Notes: a model not told the origin generated them from the letters alone. DNA of 64,000 nt from Pontiellaceae bacterium B12227 (GCA_029432775.1 JAROAZ010000001.1:1-64000), one strand, 5' to 3'. Positions 44,619-54,425 are shown, numbered from the stretch's first letter. A program made the numbers and translations.

Positions 44619-45221
44619 ATGGCAGGTGGAAAGAAACCATTTAATAAGCGGGGTTCGGATTTCGGACGGAGTAATCATCAGGCTGCGCGGAAGAATGCGC
44701 ACGCGACGGGCACGAAACCGATGATTAAGGACGAGGCTGAACTTCCTGCATTATTGGAAAAAGCGAAGAACCCGCTGGTTCTGATCCTCGACTGTATTCA
44801 GGATCCACATAATCTGGGGGCCTGCCTGCGTTCGGCGAACGGGGCGGGCGTTGATGCGGTCATTATGCCGAAGGACCGGGCGGTGGGCGTCACTCAGACG
44901 GCGATCTCGGTCAGCTGCGGCGGGGCCACGCATACCCCGATCTTCCGCGTAACCAATCTGGCCCGGACCATGGAAACCCTGAAAGACCATGGGTTGCGCA
45001 TTGCCGGCACGTCGGATCACAAAGGCACCGAAAATTTATATACCGCTGACCTCTCCGGCCCTCTTGCACTGGTTATGGGGTCCGAAGCCAAGGGCATGCG
45101 CCAGTTGACGATGAAAAACTGTGACCTCTTGCTAGAGATTCCAATGGCCGGTTTTGTGGAATGCCTGAACGTTTCGGTCGCAACGGGCGTTTGCCTTTTT
45201 GAGATTGTTCGTCAGCGCTGA
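44619..45221 (+). CDS. rlmB: 23S rRNA 2'-O-methyltransferase RlmB-type
   Basis: A 200-residue SPOUT methyltransferase, short for the family because the N-terminal RNA-binding domain is reduced to a basic tail (KKPFNKRGSDFGRSNHQAARKNAHAT). The catalytic knot is complete: LDCIQDPHNLGACLRSANGAGVDAVIMP, VSCGGATHTPIFRVTNLA, LVMGSEAKGMRQLT and IPMAGFVECLNVSVATGVCLFE. The likely target is G2251 of 23S rRNA or a tRNA. GAGGAA precedes the ATG. Palindrome copy 21 lies 27 nt after its stop. Confidence 0.88.
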   Translation: MAGGKKPFNKRGSDFGRSNHQAARKNAHATGTKPMIKDEAELPALLEKAKNPLVLILDCIQDPHNLGACLRSANGAGVDAVIMPKDRAVGVTQTAISVSCGGATHTPIFRVTNLARTMETLKDHGLRIAGTSDHKGTENLYTADLSGPLALVMGSEAKGMRQLTMKNCDLLLEIPMAGFVECLNVSVATGVCLFEIVRQR

Positions 45222-45248
45222 CGAATCCGGATCTTTACAGTTTTATCG

Positions 45249-45263
45249 TTCCAACTATTGGAA
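45249..45263. repeat. TTCCARnnnYTGGAA palindrome, copy 21
   Basis: Centre ACTAT. Intergenic between rlmB and the ABC-F gene. Confidence 0.85.
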
Positions 45264-45355
45264 TTGGTTGCATTTAGCGATCGGTTCCTGACGCATATAT
45301 TGCTATAGCAGGCGCTCCTTTTTGAAAAATTCTATTAAACACAGGTTTTGAAGAT

Positions 45356-46954
45356 ATGATTGCAACATCAAATATTACGATGCGTTTTGGCCAAAAGGCC
45401 CTTTTTGAGGATGTTTCCGTCAAGTTTACGCCGGGCAACCGCTATGGCTTGATCGGCGCGAACGGTTCGGGAAAATCCACGTTCATGAAGATCCTGACGG
45501 GGCAGCAGCAACAGAGTGAAGGGCAGGTATCAATCGGGAATGATTGTTCTCTGGGCTATCTGCGACAGGATCATTCGGCGTTCGATGAGTTTTCGATTAT
45601 TGATACGGTTTATCAGGGAAACCCGGAGCTCTGGAAAATTCATTGCGAGCGTGAATACCTTTACGATAAAGACGACCTGACCGATGAAGAGAATGATCGT
45701 TGCGGTCATATTGAAGAAGAATTCGGAGAAGCCGGTGGATATACCATGGAAGCCGAGGCGGCCCAGCTGTTGGTGGGCCTTGGTTTTACGGAAGACCTGT
45801 TTGAACAGAATATGACGGTGCTGCAGGGCGGCTTTAAACTGCGCGTACTGCTGGCGCAGGTATTGTTTGGTCAGCCGGACATTCTGCTGCTGGACGAACC
45901 GACCAACCATCTGGACATGGAATCGATTGAGTGGTTGGTGGATTTGTTGACGCGTTACACGGGCACGCTCATTACAATTTCGCATGACCGTTTCTTCCTG
46001 AATCAGGTCTGCACGCATATTGCCGATCTGGACTTCCATGAAATCCGCATGTTCCCCGGCAACTACGATGACTTCACGATTGCCGCTCTGGAAGCGCGCG
46101 AATTGCAGGAGAAGGCGAATAAGAAGGTGGAGAAACAAGCCAACGATCTGAAGGCCTTTATTTCCCGTTTCAGTTCCAATGCTTCCAAGGCCAAGCAGGC
46201 CACGTCCAGGAAGAAACAGCTGGATAAACTGGAAGTGAAAAAATTCAAAGCCAGTAGCCGCGTTTCGCCCTTCATTCGGTTTACACCGAAAAATCGACTG
46301 GGCGATAAAGTCATCAAGGCGAAGGATCTTTCAAAAACCTATGATGAGACCCTGTTTCGCGATTTCTCCTGTGAGATCGGGCCGGAAGAACGGGTGGCGA
46401 TTATCGGTAAAAACGGAATCGGAAAAACCACGCTGCTCAATGTTCTATGCAAACAGTTGGAGAGTGATACCGGAAGCGTTAAATTCGGGGAAACCGTTGA
46501 ACTCGGCATGTTCCCGCAGGAAACAGCCGAGCTGCTGGACCCGAAAGCGACAGCCCTGGATTGGCTCGGAAAATTCGGCAACGGGGAATACACCGAAGTA
46601 GAGCTCCGCTCGTTCATGGGCCGCATGCTCTTCCGTGGCGAAGATGTCATGAAAAAAGTCGGTGTACTCAGCGGGGGCGAAAAGGCGCGCCTGATCATTT
46701 CTAAAATGACGATGGAGGGCGGCAACGTGCTGGCGCTGGACGAACCGACCAACCACCTTGACCTGGAATCCATTGAAGCACTGAACTTCGGGCTTTCTCT
46801 GTTCCCGAATACGCTGCTTTTTGTTTCGCATGACCACCGGTTCATCGCGACGCTGGCCACCCGTATTCTGGAAATTACAGACGACGGAATTATTGATTAT
46901 CCGGGCACGCTGGATGATTATGAAGCGATGAAACGAAGCAGGAAAAAGAAGTAA
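45356..46954 (+). CDS. ABC-F ATPase, YbiT type
   Basis: A 532-residue soluble tandem-NBD ATPase. The first domain has Walker A IGANGSGKST, a signature with QGG in place of SGG (VLQGGFKLRVLLAQ), and LLLDEPTNHLD; the second has GKNGIGKTT, LSGGEKARL and LALDEPTNHLD. The linker (EKANKKVEKQANDLKAFISRFSSNASKAKQATSRKKQLDKL) matches the ABC-F arm. Size and linker point to the YbiT branch, translation factors that act on the ribosome E-site. There are no membrane segments. It precedes the LtaS-like gene by 31 nt, but no functional link is evident. Confidence 0.9.
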   Translation: MIATSNITMRFGQKALFEDVSVKFTPGNRYGLIGANGSGKSTFMKILTGQQQQSEGQVSIGNDCSLGYLRQDHSAFDEFSIIDTVYQGNPELWKIHCEREYLYDKDDLTDEENDRCGHIEEEFGEAGGYTMEAEAAQLLVGLGFTEDLFEQNMTVLQGGFKLRVLLAQVLFGQPDILLLDEPTNHLDMESIEWLVDLLTRYTGTLITISHDRFFLNQVCTHIADLDFHEIRMFPGNYDDFTIAALEARELQEKANKKVEKQANDLKAFISRFSSNASKAKQATSRKKQLDKLEVKKFKASSRVSPFIRFTPKNRLGDKVIKAKDLSKTYDETLFRDFSCEIGPEERVAIIGKNGIGKTTLLNVLCKQLESDTGSVKFGETVELGMFPQETAELLDPKATALDWLGKFGNGEYTEVELRSFMGRMLFRGEDVMKKVGVLSGGEKARLIISKMTMEGGNVLALDEPTNHLDLESIEALNFGLSLFPNTLLFVSHDHRFIATLATRILEITDDGIIDYPGTLDDYEAMKRSRKKK

Positions 46955-46985
46955 GCGGTATTGAGTAATAGGGATCGCTCTCTGC

Positions 46986-48932
46986 ATGCAACGATATCTT
47001 AAAACATTCTATTTGTGGCTCGCACTCTTTTCGGTCTGCAATATGGTGTCGTTATTCGTGGTGCAGATGGGAAAACCGTTTTCGCTGGAGCGGTGGGTTC
47101 TGTATCCGGCTGCCTGGGTTTTTCAACTCCCGTTGGTATTTGTCTTTGCGTCGGTCGATCATGGGGTAAACGGTTGCTTCAGCCGTCTCTCATTACGGTT
47201 TCAGCAACCGGTTCGTTTTTTTCTGTGTCTGCTTGGTTCTTTTATTTTTATGGGAACCTATGCCGCGTCACAGACCATGTATCAGCAGATTGAGACATTT
47301 ATTTCTCTGGATTCCTTTCGAGCGGTGTTCAGTAATCCGGGGCAGATTATTCCGGACGTGCGGCATGAGCTGGGCGGCGAACTGGTTGGGATCGGAATCG
47401 TAGCCATGCTGTTCAGCGCAATTTATACGTGGCGGTGTCACAGCCAGAAGCCTTCGCATTCACCCGCCTTCTTTGCGGTGTTCTGTGTCGTATTCCTGGC
47501 CTCCGGTGCCGGGGGGATGGTCGTAATTTATAATTCAGACAGTCCGGTGGCCACCCGGATCCGGAAGGATGTACTTCCGACCACCTATTTGACCTTTTCG
47601 ATTATCGATCGCCTGTTACCCACCACCTCCCCGACGGTTGATTTTTTGACGGCTCTGGTTTTTGAACCTCGGATCTCGATGGACGAATATATGGCGGGTC
47701 ATGAGATGAGCAACCAGCCCGATGTATACCTGATCATGCTGGAGTCGATCTCATGGGATCGGTATGGGTTTATGGGCTATGAACGGGAGGTATCTCCTCA
47801 TATAGATGCCTTGGCCGCTGAGAGCATTGTTTTTCCAAAAAGCTATGCCATTGCGAATCATTCCAGCTACGCCCAGACCGGTACGCACGCATCCATGTAT
47901 CCGTTGCGCCGAACCAAGCTGGATCAGTTTGAAAAGGTCAACTATCCGAAAACGATGCTTTTTGATGTGTTGTCCTATGCGGGGTATCGCACGGCCTTTT
48001 TCTCGGCGCAGAATGAAGATTGGCTGGGAATGAAAACGTTCATTGAGGCGAATACAACGATGCAGCACTTTTTCCATTCGAAGTCGGTGCTTGGAAATAA
48101 CATCGGCATTGAGTCGAAGCTGGAAGATGAAGTTGTACGGAAACATGCCGAAGACTATCTGAGTGCGAGTGAAGCCGGTCAGCCCGTTTTTATGTATTTG
48201 AATCTGCAGGCTACGCATTTTCCCTATGCCATACCGGAAGGGGCGGATCAGCCGTTTCAGCCCGCTTCGATGGATGGATTTTCGTTCAATTATACGGACT
48301 ATGATACCGCGCACCTGGACCGGGTGATCAATAAGTTTGATAACGCACTGCGCTATGTGGACCAGCAGGTTGGGGCGTTTATTGATCATTTAAAATCAAT
48401 CGGCCGATATGAAAACAGCCTGATTGTTTTAACATCAGACCATGGTGAAGCGTTCTACAAACACGGACTTCCAACGCATGGAACCTCCTTGTTTGAAGAT
48501 CAGGTCAGAACGGCAACGCTCTTCAAACTGCCGCATGGAAAGAAATCCGAAATCCGAAACGATCCGATTTCGCTTATCGATCTCAATCCGACGGTTTTGG
48601 AAATTTTGGGATTGCCGAATCACCCGAACTTTCAGGGGCGGCAGATTCTGAATGCCCCGCGGAAGAGTCCGATTTATATGATGTCTCACAGTCTGGTAAA
48701 GTCGCATGGGCTGGTGGACTATCCATGGAAATATTTTACGAGTGACCGGGATGGCGAGCAGTTGCTGAATTTAGAGATCGATCCGGATGAATCGGCCGAC
48801 CTTTCGGCTGACTATCCGGAGATGCTGGAAGTCATGAAAAATAACCTTCAATTGTATCAGTTGCGTCAGCTCTACTATTACAACGTACTGCCGCAACGGG
48901 AGCGGGATCAGTCGTATCCGCCCCGGCATTAG
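46986..48932 (+). CDS. LtaS/OpgB-like membrane phosphoglycerol or phosphoethanolamine transferase
   Basis: A 648-residue protein: about five hydrophobic segments in the first 200 residues, then an extracellular alkaline-phosphatase/sulfatase-fold domain. Mn ligands and nucleophile follow the LtaS pattern: Glu in LIMLESISWDRYGFMGYE, Thr rather than Cys in SSYAQTGTHASMYPL, and TSDHGEAF later. It therefore transfers rather than removes a group, probably phosphoglycerol or phosphoethanolamine onto an envelope polymer. It is not a sulfatase despite the fold. AGGGA precedes the ATG. Confidence 0.85.
   Translation: MQRYLKTFYLWLALFSVCNMVSLFVVQMGKPFSLERWVLYPAAWVFQLPLVFVFASVDHGVNGCFSRLSLRFQQPVRFFLCLLGSFIFMGTYAASQTMYQQIETFISLDSFRAVFSNPGQIIPDVRHELGGELVGIGIVAMLFSAIYTWRCHSQKPSHSPAFFAVFCVVFLASGAGGMVVIYNSDSPVATRIRKDVLPTTYLTFSIIDRLLPTTSPTVDFLTALVFEPRISMDEYMAGHEMSNQPDVYLIMLESISWDRYGFMGYEREVSPHIDALAAESIVFPKSYAIANHSSYAQTGTHASMYPLRRTKLDQFEKVNYPKTMLFDVLSYAGYRTAFFSAQNEDWLGMKTFIEANTTMQHFFHSKSVLGNNIGIESKLEDEVVRKHAEDYLSASEAGQPVFMYLNLQATHFPYAIPEGADQPFQPASMDGFSFNYTDYDTAHLDRVINKFDNALRYVDQQVGAFIDHLKSIGRYENSLIVLTSDHGEAFYKHGLPTHGTSLFEDQVRTATLFKLPHGKKSEIRNDPISLIDLNPTVLEILGLPNHPNFQGRQILNAPRKSPIYMMSHSLVKSHGLVDYPWKYFTSDRDGEQLLNLEIDPDESADLSADYPEMLEVMKNNLQLYQLRQLYYYNVLPQRERDQSYPPRH
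48469..48483. repeat. TTCCA-N5-TGGAA palindrome, copy 22
   Basis: Centre ACGCA, the second copy breaking the inner pyrimidine rule. It lies in the LtaS-like gene, P-x-x-G frame (LPTHGT). Confidence 0.5.
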
Positions 48933-48940
48933 GAGAACCT

Positions 48941-49261
48941 ATGAGCGTATTTCAACATATTCTGAATGAACTGCCCGATGATGCCAACGGGGCACGCATC
49001 GAATCGACCGCGTGCGATCTGGAGAGCATGAACTATGAACCCATGTTCCTTGTACGTACGCCCGGATTTTTCAGAATGAAAAAAGCAGAGCTGGGCGTGG
49101 AGATGGATCGGGTACTTCAGCTGCCTGTGGATCAAGCCTCGGATGAAGTGAAATCAAAGCAGATTCAACTGTTGGCCTACTACTATGAATTGCTCTGCCG
49201 GCTGCGCCTGAACGAACCGTCGGCCTGGGACACGATTAATGAACTTTATGAAGACGACTGA
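48941..49261 (+). CDS. Small protein of unknown function
   Basis: A 106-residue, acidic, probably helical protein (ELPDDANGARIESTACDLESMNYEPMFLV, then LLAYYYELLCRLRLNEPSAWDTINELYEDD). I recognise no family. It has a strong AGGAGA site and follows the LtaS-like gene by eight nt, so it is probably part of that operon. Confidence 0.75.
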   Translation: MSVFQHILNELPDDANGARIESTACDLESMNYEPMFLVRTPGFFRMKKAELGVEMDRVLQLPVDQASDEVKSKQIQLLAYYYELLCRLRLNEPSAWDTINELYEDD

Positions 49262-49302
49262 GTCTGCTTAACTCTGCGTAATCTAAACAGAAGGAAAATC
49301 TG

Positions 49303-49593
49303 ATGATTAAACATATCGTGATGTGGAAATTTAAGGATGATGTATCGGAAGCCGACAAACTGGAGGCCAAGCGTCAACTGGAAGCCCTGATGGGGGTGAC
49401 TCCGACGCTGATCAATATTGAAGTCGGGTTGGATGTGCTGGGGACGGATCAGTCGAAAGATATGGTGCTCTATTCCGAGTTCCAGTCCTTGGAAGACCTC
49501 AAGGCTTATGCTGAACATCCAGAGCACGTAAAGGTCGGCGGATTCATCAAGCCGCGCGTCTGCGAGCGCCATGCCGTCGATTACGAAGTGTAG
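49303..49593 (+). CDS. Dabb (stress-responsive alpha/beta barrel) domain protein
   Basis: A 96-residue ferredoxin-like Dabb protein with the family start MIKHIVMWKFKDDVSEADK and the repeat SKDMVLYSEFQSLEDLKAYAEHPEHVKV. These form dimeric barrels of unclear enzyme function, sometimes cyclases. AAGGAAA precedes the ATG. Confidence 0.92.
   Translation: MIKHIVMWKFKDDVSEADKLEAKRQLEALMGVTPTLINIEVGLDVLGTDQSKDMVLYSEFQSLEDLKAYAEHPEHVKVGGFIKPRVCERHAVDYEV
49480..49494. repeat. TTCCARnnnYTGGAA palindrome, copy 23
   Basis: Centre GTCCT. FQSLE frame of the Dabb gene; the last copy before the 11-kb palindrome-free operon. Confidence 0.75.
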
Positions 49594-49600
49594 AGAGTAA

Positions 49601-49641
49601 ACACGAAGCAACACTAAGGAATGGCTTGGTGTGCTTTGTGT
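49601..49641. repeat. Imperfect ACACGAAGCAACAC hairpin
   Basis: Arm ACACGAAGCAACACTAAG (49601-49618) pairs imperfectly with CTTGGTGTGCTTTGTGT (49625-49641). It resembles the hairpin at 13141-13197 (shared CACGAAG/CTTCGTG-like ends) and is probably a dispersed intergenic repeat. Confidence 0.5.
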
Positions 49642-49665
49642 CTTAAGCGAAGCGGGTGTTTAAAA

Positions 49666-50175
49666 ATGACCCAGAAGAAATCGAATATAGTTTTAATCGG
49701 TATGCCGGCGAGCGGGAAAAGCACGCTGGGTGTTCAGCTGGCGAAGTGGCTGTCGATGGGCTTCATGGACACTGACCTGTTGGTACAGGCCCGTGCCGGA
49801 GAGAGCATGCAGACCTTTCAGGATCGTGATGGCCAGGATGCCTACCAGACGTTGGAATGCGATACCGTGAAGTCGGTCGTCTGCCAAAACTGTGTGATTG
49901 CCACCGGCGGCAGCGCGGTCTATTGCGAAAGCGCCATGCAGCATCTTAAATCAATCGCCCGTATCATTTTTCTCGATGTTCCGCTGGACGAAATCAAACG
50001 CCGCATCGGCGACTTTTCCGAACGCGGCGTCGTCATCAAACCCGGCATGACGCTGGCCGATCTCTACGAAGAACGCCGGCCTCTGTACCTGAAACATGCA
50101 GATACCGTCATCGACTGTGCGGCTAAGACTGCGGATGATTTACTTGCAGAGATTCGGGCATCCGACCGCTGTTAG
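49666..50175 (+). CDS. Shikimate kinase-like P-loop kinase, atypical subfamily
   Basis: A 169-residue kinase from the ATG at 49666, preferred because the fold begins there ([18 protein letters not shown]). Walker A, MDTDLL and [11 protein letters not shown] match shikimate kinase. Two differences are visible: the residue before TLE in the shikimate-binding helix (usually FRxLE) reads YQTLE, so the binding Arg is Gln, and the GGG loop reads ATGGSAVY. This may mark a subfamily with another substrate. Its stop overlaps the convergent transglutaminase stop by four bases. Confidence 0.8.
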   Translation: MTQKKSNIVLIGMPASGKSTLGVQLAKWLSMGFMDTDLLVQARAGESMQTFQDRDGQDAYQTLECDTVKSVVCQNCVIATGGSAVYCESAMQHLKSIARIIFLDVPLDEIKRRIGDFSERGVVIKPGMTLADLYEERRPLYLKHADTVIDCAAKTADDLLAEIRASDRC

Positions 50176-50957
50176 TCGATGCGCTGCACGCTGACGAACT
50201 GTGAACGTACGGTGACGGGCGGGCCGAACTGATTGTAAACGGCGACGTCGGCCGCGTCCCGGCCATAGCCAATTTCGACGTATCCGCCTTTGAGTTCCGC
50301 CTGCGTGGCATCGAAGGTATACCAGCGGCCACCCACATAGGCTTCGAACCAGGCGTGCAGTTCCATGGGTTCGAGTCCATGAAGGTAGCCCACGACCATG
50401 CGCGCGGGAATGCTCAGACTTCGGCAGAGCGCGATTCCAAGATGGGACAGATCGCGGCATACGCCCCAGCCCCGTTCGTTGATTTCGGACGCGGATAACT
50501 GAATGTCACTGTCACACGGCTCAAAATGAATGTTATTTTTAAGCCAGGTTTCAATGGCTTTAACTTGATCGTATCCCAGCAACTGGCCGGCCGTGATTTC
50601 GGTCGCCATTTGACCGAAGCGGTCGGATTCGCAGTAGCGACTCGGCAGCAGATAACTCAATACGCCATCGGGTAGATTCTCGACTTCAATATAGGGAGCG
50701 CCGGGGGCTTGATCCACCCAGTCCTGAGTTACGACTTCGGCGGCGGTATATACCCCGAAAATACCGGGCGGTGCAATCAGGCGTTGGCAGAGGTTTCCGT
50801 AGTGGTCGGTGAATTCAACGGCGGGGACGCTCGGCTCAAGCTTGTATTCCTCGCGGGCGATCCATTGCTGAGCCCCGCTGCGCGGGCGCAGCATCAACAC
50901 GAAAGGGGTGGGTACCTCGACGTCGAAAGTTAAGTTACAACTGGTGAGTAGCCGCAT
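50172..50957 (-). CDS. Transglutaminase-like protein, operon gene 6
   Basis: A 261-residue protein with a beta-rich N-terminal half of the Bact_transglu_N type ([23 protein letters not shown]) and a transglutaminase/papain-like core with C167 in [11 protein letters not shown]201 in ELHAWFEAY and D216 in YTFDATQ. The triad is intact, so it could be a peptidase or an amide-forming enzyme. It is the last gene of the six-gene ATP-grasp operon, ten nt behind the previous transglutaminase-like gene, and its end overlaps that of the convergent kinase gene. Confidence 0.88.
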   Translation of the reverse strand: MRLLTSCNLTFDVEVPTPFVLMLRPRSGAQQWIAREEYKLEPSVPAVEFTDHYGNLCQRLIAPPGIFGVYTAAEVVTQDWVDQAPGAPYIEVENLPDGVLSYLLPSRYCESDRFGQMATEITAGQLLGYDQVKAIETWLKNNIHFEPCDSDIQLSASEINERGWGVCRDLSHLGIALCRSLSIPARMVVGYLHGLEPMELHAWFEAYVGGRWYTFDATQAELKGGYVEIGYGRDAADVAVYNQFGPPVTVRSQFVSVQRID

Positions 50958-50967
50958 CGGATCCCGT

Positions 50968-51873
50968 TTATTGTTGCTGCTGTTGTTGTGATTGGGAAAA
51001 TTCAGTTTCTGGAATCATATCGACCTCGGCATGAACTGTATGTTTTCCGCCGCCGACCATAACTCCGGATACGGGACTGATATCTTTGTAATCGCGACCC
51101 CAACCGATGGTGATGAACTGTTCATCCGCCGGTTTGTTATTGGTGGGATCCAGATCGAGCCAGCCGTTTGCCGGGCAATAAACACCCACCCAGGCATGCG
51201 AGGCATCGGCCCCCTGCAAGCGCGGTTTTCCCGGCGGCGGCGCAGTCTGGATATAGCCGCTGTTATACCGGGCGGGAAGTCCGATGCTGCGCAGACAGCA
51301 GATCATCAGATGTGCAAAATCCTGACATACACCGCGCTTCGTGCGCAGCACCTCTTCGACCGGAGTGGAGACGTTGGTGGCCACGGGGTCAAAGGTGAAT
51401 TCGGTGTGGATACGGTTCATCAGGTCGATTGCAACATCGTGCGCAGCGCGGCCGTTCGCACAGGATGGTTCCGCATAGTCGAGTGCATCTTTACATCGTT
51501 TAACGATGGCCGAATCAAAGCAGAATTGAAATGCATCGAGGTCGGCATCCAATGTTGAGTGCTGCAATTTCGGCAGCACCTCATTCCAGGCCAATCCCGA
51601 TTGTGATGAGATTGCCCGTGGGCGCACTTCAACCTCGCTCTCAATCAAAACCTGCATTTGCTCATGTTTGTCTTCCACAGCGCAGAAGGTGGCGACGTTT
51701 CCAAAATAGTCGATGTGCTCTGAAAGTGTGGCCGGTTCCGGAAGTACGGTAAGGCGCGAAGAAAGGACTGATTGCCACGGAAGGGGGCGGGGCTTCAGAT
51801 GCAGCGTGTTGTAGACGAACGTGACCGGGCTGGAATATTCGAATATTGTTTTATGGCTGAGCCGATAGATCAT
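50968..51873 (-). CDS. Transglutaminase-like protein, operon gene 5
   Basis: A 301-residue protein with a Bact_transglu_N domain ([28 protein letters not shown]) and a core with C183 in [11 protein letters not shown]226 in [10 protein letters not shown] and D242 in LDLDPTNN. A run of Gln (encoded by CAA/CAG) closes the protein. The start overlaps the ATP-grasp/alpha-E fusion stop by four bases. Three such proteins in one operon suggests successive cleavage or ligation steps. Confidence 0.9.
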   Translation of the reverse strand: MIYRLSHKTIFEYSSPVTFVYNTLHLKPRPLPWQSVLSSRLTVLPEPATLSEHIDYFGNVATFCAVEDKHEQMQVLIESEVEVRPRAISSQSGLAWNEVLPKLQHSTLDADLDAFQFCFDSAIVKRCKDALDYAEPSCANGRAAHDVAIDLMNRIHTEFTFDPVATNVSTPVEEVLRTKRGVCQDFAHLMICCLRSIGLPARYNSGYIQTAPPPGKPRLQGADASHAWVGVYCPANGWLDLDPTNNKPADEQFITIGWGRDYKDISPVSGVMVGGGKHTVHAEVDMIPETEFSQSQQQQQQ

Positions 51874-54410
51874 CTGAACTCCTCCGGATGGCGATCCCCG
51901 CCGGTGAGCGATGTCAGCGACTGGGTCGATTGCGCATGAGACAGATAGCGTTCCGTAATCAGTACGCTGAGGGATTCAACCCGTTCGACGATCGTGTTCA
52001 GGAAAGATTCGAGCTTGTCCCGCCGACCTTGCGCATTAACCGCAGTGACCAATGAAAGATCGAAGCCCTCGACAAAATGAACCAGTTCCGTGGCCTTGAT
52101 CTGTTCGGGAAGCTGTCCAAGCCTTGGAAGATTGGACAGCTCGCGAATATGCTCGTTGATCAGTTCCAGCTGAAACGCAATGCTGCGCGGGTTGGACTGG
52201 TCAGCAATCAGCAGATCCAGCAACGGGTAGATGGCCACATTGCTCTGGTAGCGGGTCCGGTAGGTAATGGAGCTGCTTCCAATCTCCAGCATCGCATCAA
52301 GAACTGGTGCTTCATAGGCCTGGGGTTGAACCAGCAGTTCACTGAGAATAAGGGCGTTCATCACCGCCCGTTCCATACGGAAGCCCATATCCATAAAACG
52401 CCAGCCGTATCCGTGGGTCATGCTTTCAAATCCCAGTCCGGAAAAGGCGGAAAGCGGCACCAGCAGGTCATCCAGCATGTCATGAATATCGGTGAGTTCA
52501 TCGTCCGGAGAAACGCTGTGGAGCTCCCGGTCGAGTCGATCCAGAATACGCCACGTATCCATGCTCACGCGGTCGCGCACCAAGGCACCGATACGCCCGG
52601 CGTTACCGAGGGCATGGTGTAGATTGCTTGAGAGATCGTGGTTGAAAATAACATTACATAGGTAGCGCTGTGTCCGGTCCATTTCCTGAATCGGATCCAG
52701 AATCGGACCATCGACCGGTTTCTGATTGGTCATCACCGAAAGGGTCTTCAGCAGTTCGGGCAGCTCCGGGGTGCCATCAGGAATGGTTTCCTCGGTCAGA
52801 CGCCGCAGAATGGTTCGCAGCATACGGGTCTGCAATTCCGCCCGCTGAACATAGCGGCCCAGCCAGAACAGATTATCGGCCACGCGGCTGGATAGATTAT
52901 CTTCGCCACGCGAGAGCTTGATCTCGTTTCCATCCTTTGGAAGCAGACTCAGTCTGGACACTTCACCGCGGGCGGGAATCCAGGCATCTTTTGAGCCGCC
53001 GCCCCGATCCATGCTGACCACCGTGGAATCGGTTTTGGAGGATGTGCGAGCCAGCCCGCCGGGCATCACTTTCCAACCGTCACGCGTGGCAACGACAAAG
53101 GCCCGCAGCATCGAATGCCGCGGTACCAGCTGACCATCCACCCAGCAGGGGGAAGCAGACAGCGCAGTATTTTCCTGCGCAATATATCGGCGCGGATCAT
53201 CTTTGATATCATGAATGAGCTGTTCCCGTTCTTCGGGGAGCATCCGTTGAGGGAAAAGGGTATGGTCGTGACTGTCCTGAAAAGCGCGTTTGATGACCCA
53301 TCGGTCGAGGTTTTTCAAGACCTGATTCATCTCCGATTCCTGACCGCACCACAGCGTCGGGACGGTAAAGAGTTTGGGTTCTTCGTTCAGCAGGCGTCGG
53401 CAGAGCATGGGGTAGAACGGGAGCAGAGCCGGCGTTTCCGCCAGGCCGCTTCCTAATGCATTAGCAATGACCACCTCGCCGGAAGCGGCGGCCTGAACCA
53501 GTCCGGGAACGCCCAGAATGGAGGCCGGATTCAGTTCCAGCGGGTCGCAATCGGAATCGTTCTGCCTTCTGAGAATTACATCGACCTGACGCAGCCCGCC
53601 CAGCGTTTTGAGAAAGACCTGGTTTCCGCGCACCGTCAGATCATTGCCCTGAACCAGCGGAAAGCCGAGATAGCGGGAAAGGTAGGCATGCTCAAAATAG
53701 GATTCGCTTTGCATGCCGGGCGTGAGAATGACAATTCGGGGCGATTGATTTTTGCGCGGTGAAAGCTCGGTTAAGCGATCCCGCAGCGCGGCGAAAAATC
53801 CGGCCAGTCGCTCGACATTGCTGTCGCGGAACATGGTGGGAAAGGTGCGGGATACCACGAGCCGATTTTCCAACGCATACCCGGCTCCCGAAGGCGTTTG
53901 GGTTCGGTCTTTCACCACACGCCATGCTCCGTTTGGAGCGCGCGCGAGATCAACGGCCAGCATCGTGAGGTATTGATTGTCCACCGGGTTGATCGGGCAG
54001 CAGGACCGGTGAAAAGCGCTGTTGGCCAGCACCAGCTCGCTGGGCAGTGTGCCGCTTTTCAGCAACTGCTGATCGCCATATAAATCAGCCAGCATGGTGT
54101 TGAGCAGGTGCATCCGCTGAATCAGGCCGTCTGAAATAAAGTCCCATTCATCGGGGGAAATGATCATCGGGATCGGGTCAAGTTCCCAGGGGCGGCGGGT
54201 ATCTTTCGGATCATCGAATGCGCTGTACGTTACACCGTTCTGCGCAATCACGCGCTGGGCCCGGCTCCAACGATTGGAAATGTTGGTGGTGCCATAGGCA
54301 TTCAGCTGATTGAGCATGGGTTTCCACTGCGGACGAACCGCTCCATTGGTATCCATTAATTCAGAGTAGGTTCCCGCAATAGGTTTGTAGGAATGGGTCA
54401 AGTCGTTCAT
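51870..54410 (-). CDS. Circularly permuted ATP-grasp and alpha-E domain fusion, operon gene 4
   Basis: An 846-residue protein. Residues about 1-510 are a circularly permuted ATP-grasp (CP_ATPgrasp): an N-terminal RAQRVIAQNGVTYSAFDD, TPGMQSESYFEHAYLSRYLGFPLVQGNDLTV, DVILRRQNDSDCDPLEL and GVPGLVQAAASGEVVIANALGSG. The C-terminal 320 residues are an alpha-E domain starting LSSRVADNLFWLGRYVQRAE. The other ATP-grasp (58717) and alpha-E (57773) in this operon are separate, so the operon has two copies of the pair, one fused. The predicted activity is ATP-dependent peptide-bond formation. Confidence 0.93.
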   Translation of the reverse strand: MNDLTHSYKPIAGTYSELMDTNGAVRPQWKPMLNQLNAYGTTNISNRWSRAQRVIAQNGVTYSAFDDPKDTRRPWELDPIPMIISPDEWDFISDGLIQRMHLLNTMLADLYGDQQLLKSGTLPSELVLANSAFHRSCCPINPVDNQYLTMLAVDLARAPNGAWRVVKDRTQTPSGAGYALENRLVVSRTFPTMFRDSNVERLAGFFAALRDRLTELSPRKNQSPRIVILTPGMQSESYFEHAYLSRYLGFPLVQGNDLTVRGNQVFLKTLGGLRQVDVILRRQNDSDCDPLELNPASILGVPGLVQAAASGEVVIANALGSGLAETPALLPFYPMLCRRLLNEEPKLFTVPTLWCGQESEMNQVLKNLDRWVIKRAFQDSHDHTLFPQRMLPEEREQLIHDIKDDPRRYIAQENTALSASPCWVDGQLVPRHSMLRAFVVATRDGWKVMPGGLARTSSKTDSTVVSMDRGGGSKDAWIPARGEVSRLSLLPKDGNEIKLSRGEDNLSSRVADNLFWLGRYVQRAELQTRMLRTILRRLTEETIPDGTPELPELLKTLSVMTNQKPVDGPILDPIQEMDRTQRYLCNVIFNHDLSSNLHHALGNAGRIGALVRDRVSMDTWRILDRLDRELHSVSPDDELTDIHDMLDDLLVPLSAFSGLGFESMTHGYGWRFMDMGFRMERAVMNALILSELLVQPQAYEAPVLDAMLEIGSSSITYRTRYQSNVAIYPLLDLLIADQSNPRSIAFQLELINEHIRELSNLPRLGQLPEQIKATELVHFVEGFDLSLVTAVNAQGRRDKLESFLNTIVERVESLSVLITERYLSHAQSTQSLTSLTGGDRHPEEFR

Positions 54411-54425
54411 AGATCGGCGGTTCCT

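Noticed and set aside
46986..48932. Calling the LtaS-like gene a sixth sulfatase
   Set aside because: The nucleophile position is Thr, the N-terminus has several membrane segments, and the ligand pattern is that of LtaS/OpgB.
50980..50998. CAA/CAG run at the end of operon gene 5 as a phase-variable tract
   Set aside because: It is only about seven codons, is a mix of two codons and would not shift the frame.
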